A stretch of 64,000 bases of DNA, taken from Dyella amyloliquefaciens (GTDB lineage: Bacteria; Pseudomonadota; Gammaproteobacteria; Xanthomonadales; Rhodanobacteraceae). Shown here piece after piece: positions 63,043 to 64,000 of this stretch; the first letter of the stretch is position 1; each line of letters begins with the position of its first letter. The notes under the pieces were generated by a model that ran no database searches, had not been told where the DNA came from, and saw only the letters and a program-made list of their open reading frames with translations. Both the position numbers and the translations under genes were made by a program. The DNA lies in the NCBI RefSeq assembly GCF_004296575.1, contig NZ_SAYT01000007.1, forward strand, positions 62,001 through 126,000, read 5' to 3'.

Positions 63043-64000
63043 ATGTCGCCGTTCGCACCACTGCGGGAGTTGAACACCACCCAGCGCCACACCGTGCTGG
63101 CCAGTTTCCTGGGTTGGACGCTGGATGCCTTCGACTATTTCCTGCTCACCTTCGTGATCGTGAGCGTGGCGCAGGAGTTCCACGTCGGCAAGGAGCATGT
63201 CACCTACGGCCTGTTCCTTACCCTCGCGGCGCGTCCGCTGGGCGCGTTGCTGTTTGGACGTCTGGCCGACCGTTATGGGCGGCGTCCGATCCTGATGCTC
63301 GACGTGATCCTGTTTTCGGTGTTCGAGCTGGCTACCGCGTTCGCCAATTCGCTCACCGCGTTGCTGGTGCTCCGTTTCCTGTTCGGCATAGCGATGGGCG
63401 GTGAGTGGGGCATTGGCGCGTCGCTGGCGATGGAGTCGATTCCGGCGAAGGCGCGCGGTGTGGTGTCGGGCCTGCTGCAAAGCGGCTATCCCGTGGGCTT
63501 CTTCCTGGGTGCACTGGTGAACTGGCTGCTGGTGGACCACATCGGCTGGCGTGGCCTGTTCGTGGTCGGCGCGGCGCCGGCGCTGCTGGTGCTCTACATC
63601 CGTCGCACGGTGCCCGAGTCGGAGGTGTGGCGGCAGGGCCAGGCGACGCAGCCGAAGCGGGGCCTGCTGGAATCGATGCGCGGGCATTGGAAGCTCGCCA
63701 TCTACCTGATGCTGCTGATGATGGCGTTCAACATGTTCAGCCACGGCTCGCAGGACCTGTACCACACGTTCGAGGAGGAGAGCCTGCATCTGCCGACCGG
63801 CTCGGGTGCTGCCTTCATGCTGGTGGCGATGCTCAATCTCGGCGCGCTGGTCGGTGGCCTGTTCTTCGGCGCGCTGTCCGAGCGCTTCGGGCGGCGGCGG
63901 ACGATCATCCTGGCGGCCCTGCTCGCCATCCCGATCATCCCGTTGTGGATGCACGGCGGTTCGCTACCCCTGCTCGCGGCAGGCGCCTTCCTGATCCAGG
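63043..64000 (+). CDS. MFS carboxylate transporter of the SHS/JEN type, 3' end cut by window edge
   Basis: Major facilitator superfamily protein, 319 residues visible, no stop before the window ends. It starts MSPFAPLRELNTTQRHTVLA with CGGAG upstream. The segment LGWTLDAFDYFLLTFV is typical of the sialate/lactate symporter group; motif A is GRLADRYGRRP and GGEWGIGASLAMES follows. The loop NMFSHGSQDLYHT fits the yeast Jen1 substrate motif N-xx-[ST]-H-x-[ST]-Q-D-xxx-T exactly. I infer a proton-coupled lactate, pyruvate or short-chain carboxylate permease. The 158-base divergent region shows no clear operator. Confidence 0.88.
   Translation, partial: MSPFAPLRELNTTQRHTVLASFLGWTLDAFDYFLLTFVIVSVAQEFHVGKEHVTYGLFLTLAARPLGALLFGRLADRYGRRPILMLDVILFSVFELATAFANSLTALLVLRFLFGIAMGGEWGIGASLAMESIPAKARGVVSGLLQSGYPVGFFLGALVNWLLVDHIGWRGLFVVGAAPALLVLYIRRTVPESEVWRQGQATQPKRGLLESMRGHWKLAIYLMLLMMAFNMFSHGSQDLYHTFEEESLHLPTGSGAAFMLVAMLNLGALVGGLFFGALSERFGRRRTIILAALLAIPIIPLWMHGGSLPLLAAGAFLIQ

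Overview
The window is dense, high-GC proteobacterial chromosome. Gene content and order suggest a gammaproteobacterium of the Xanthomonadales, most like Rhodanobacteraceae (Dyella/Luteibacter/Rhodanobacter). Grounds are the fimT-pilV-pilW-pilX-pilY1-pilE pilus cluster, the leuS-lptE-holA-nadD and rsfS-rlmH housekeeping blocks, acnD-prpF, and GTAG-type extragenic palindromes like those of Stenotrophomonas. The genus is inference. I see 59 genes (the last cut by the window edge) and no rRNA, tRNA, CRISPR array, integrase or transposase.

Layout. 0.15-7.5 kb: minor-pilin and PilY1 operon for type IV pilus assembly, ending in a PilE-type pilin. 7.6-20.9 kb: metabolic and envelope genes: ketopantoate reductase family, patatin-like lipoprotein, M13 peptidase, a LysR regulator facing cidAB holin-like genes, a phospholipase C-type phosphoesterase, a Tat-exported multicopper oxidase, an M14 peptidase, DUF502 and DUF4442 proteins. 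21.5-28.8 kb: acnD-prpF of the 2-methylcitrate cycle, an S9 peptidase and a CnoX-type thioredoxin. 28.9-32.5 kb: a four-gene pqi operon with PqiA split in two. 32.7-37.7 kb: leuS-lptE-holA-nadD.

37.8-43.9 kb: a 6.3-kb stress block separating nadD from rsfS. It holds a divergent pair, dipZ-msrB against an ECF sigma factor (SigF type) with its NrsF-type membrane anti-sigma, then two small exported Met/Lys/Asp-repeat proteins and a nitronate monooxygenase. I find three matching promoters (GTAACN, 16 bases, CGAA), one each in front of sigF, dipZ-msrB and the first repeat protein. This reads as a self-contained regulon in which oxidised periplasmic methionines are repaired by exported MsrB with electrons from DipZ. 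It resembles the SigF/NrsF-MrpX hypochlorite-scavenging system of Azospira, but with a different reductase.

44-52 kb: rsfS-rlmH, a GNAT protein, an acetyl-CoA hydrolase/CoA-transferase, maf, a CPBP protease, a TerC-CBS-CorC protein, MAPEG, YpfJ-type and YkgJ-type proteins. 52.2-55 kb: a second ECF sigma/zinc anti-sigma pair, divergent from a Tat-exported metallophosphoesterase and a cupredoxin. The divergent region carries two mirror-image promoters (GGAATAA, 16 bases, GT). 55-64 kb: a LigB-type dioxygenase, two DEAD-box helicases (CsdA and RhlE types), an SDR, S-formylglutathione hydrolase, a RimJ/L-type acetyltransferase, a DoxX-like membrane protein, a methyltransferase and an SHS/JEN-type carboxylate transporter.

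Eight copies of a GTAG-foot palindrome at five intergenic sites, mostly inverted pairs, and a second GTCATTCC-type repeat punctuate gene ends.
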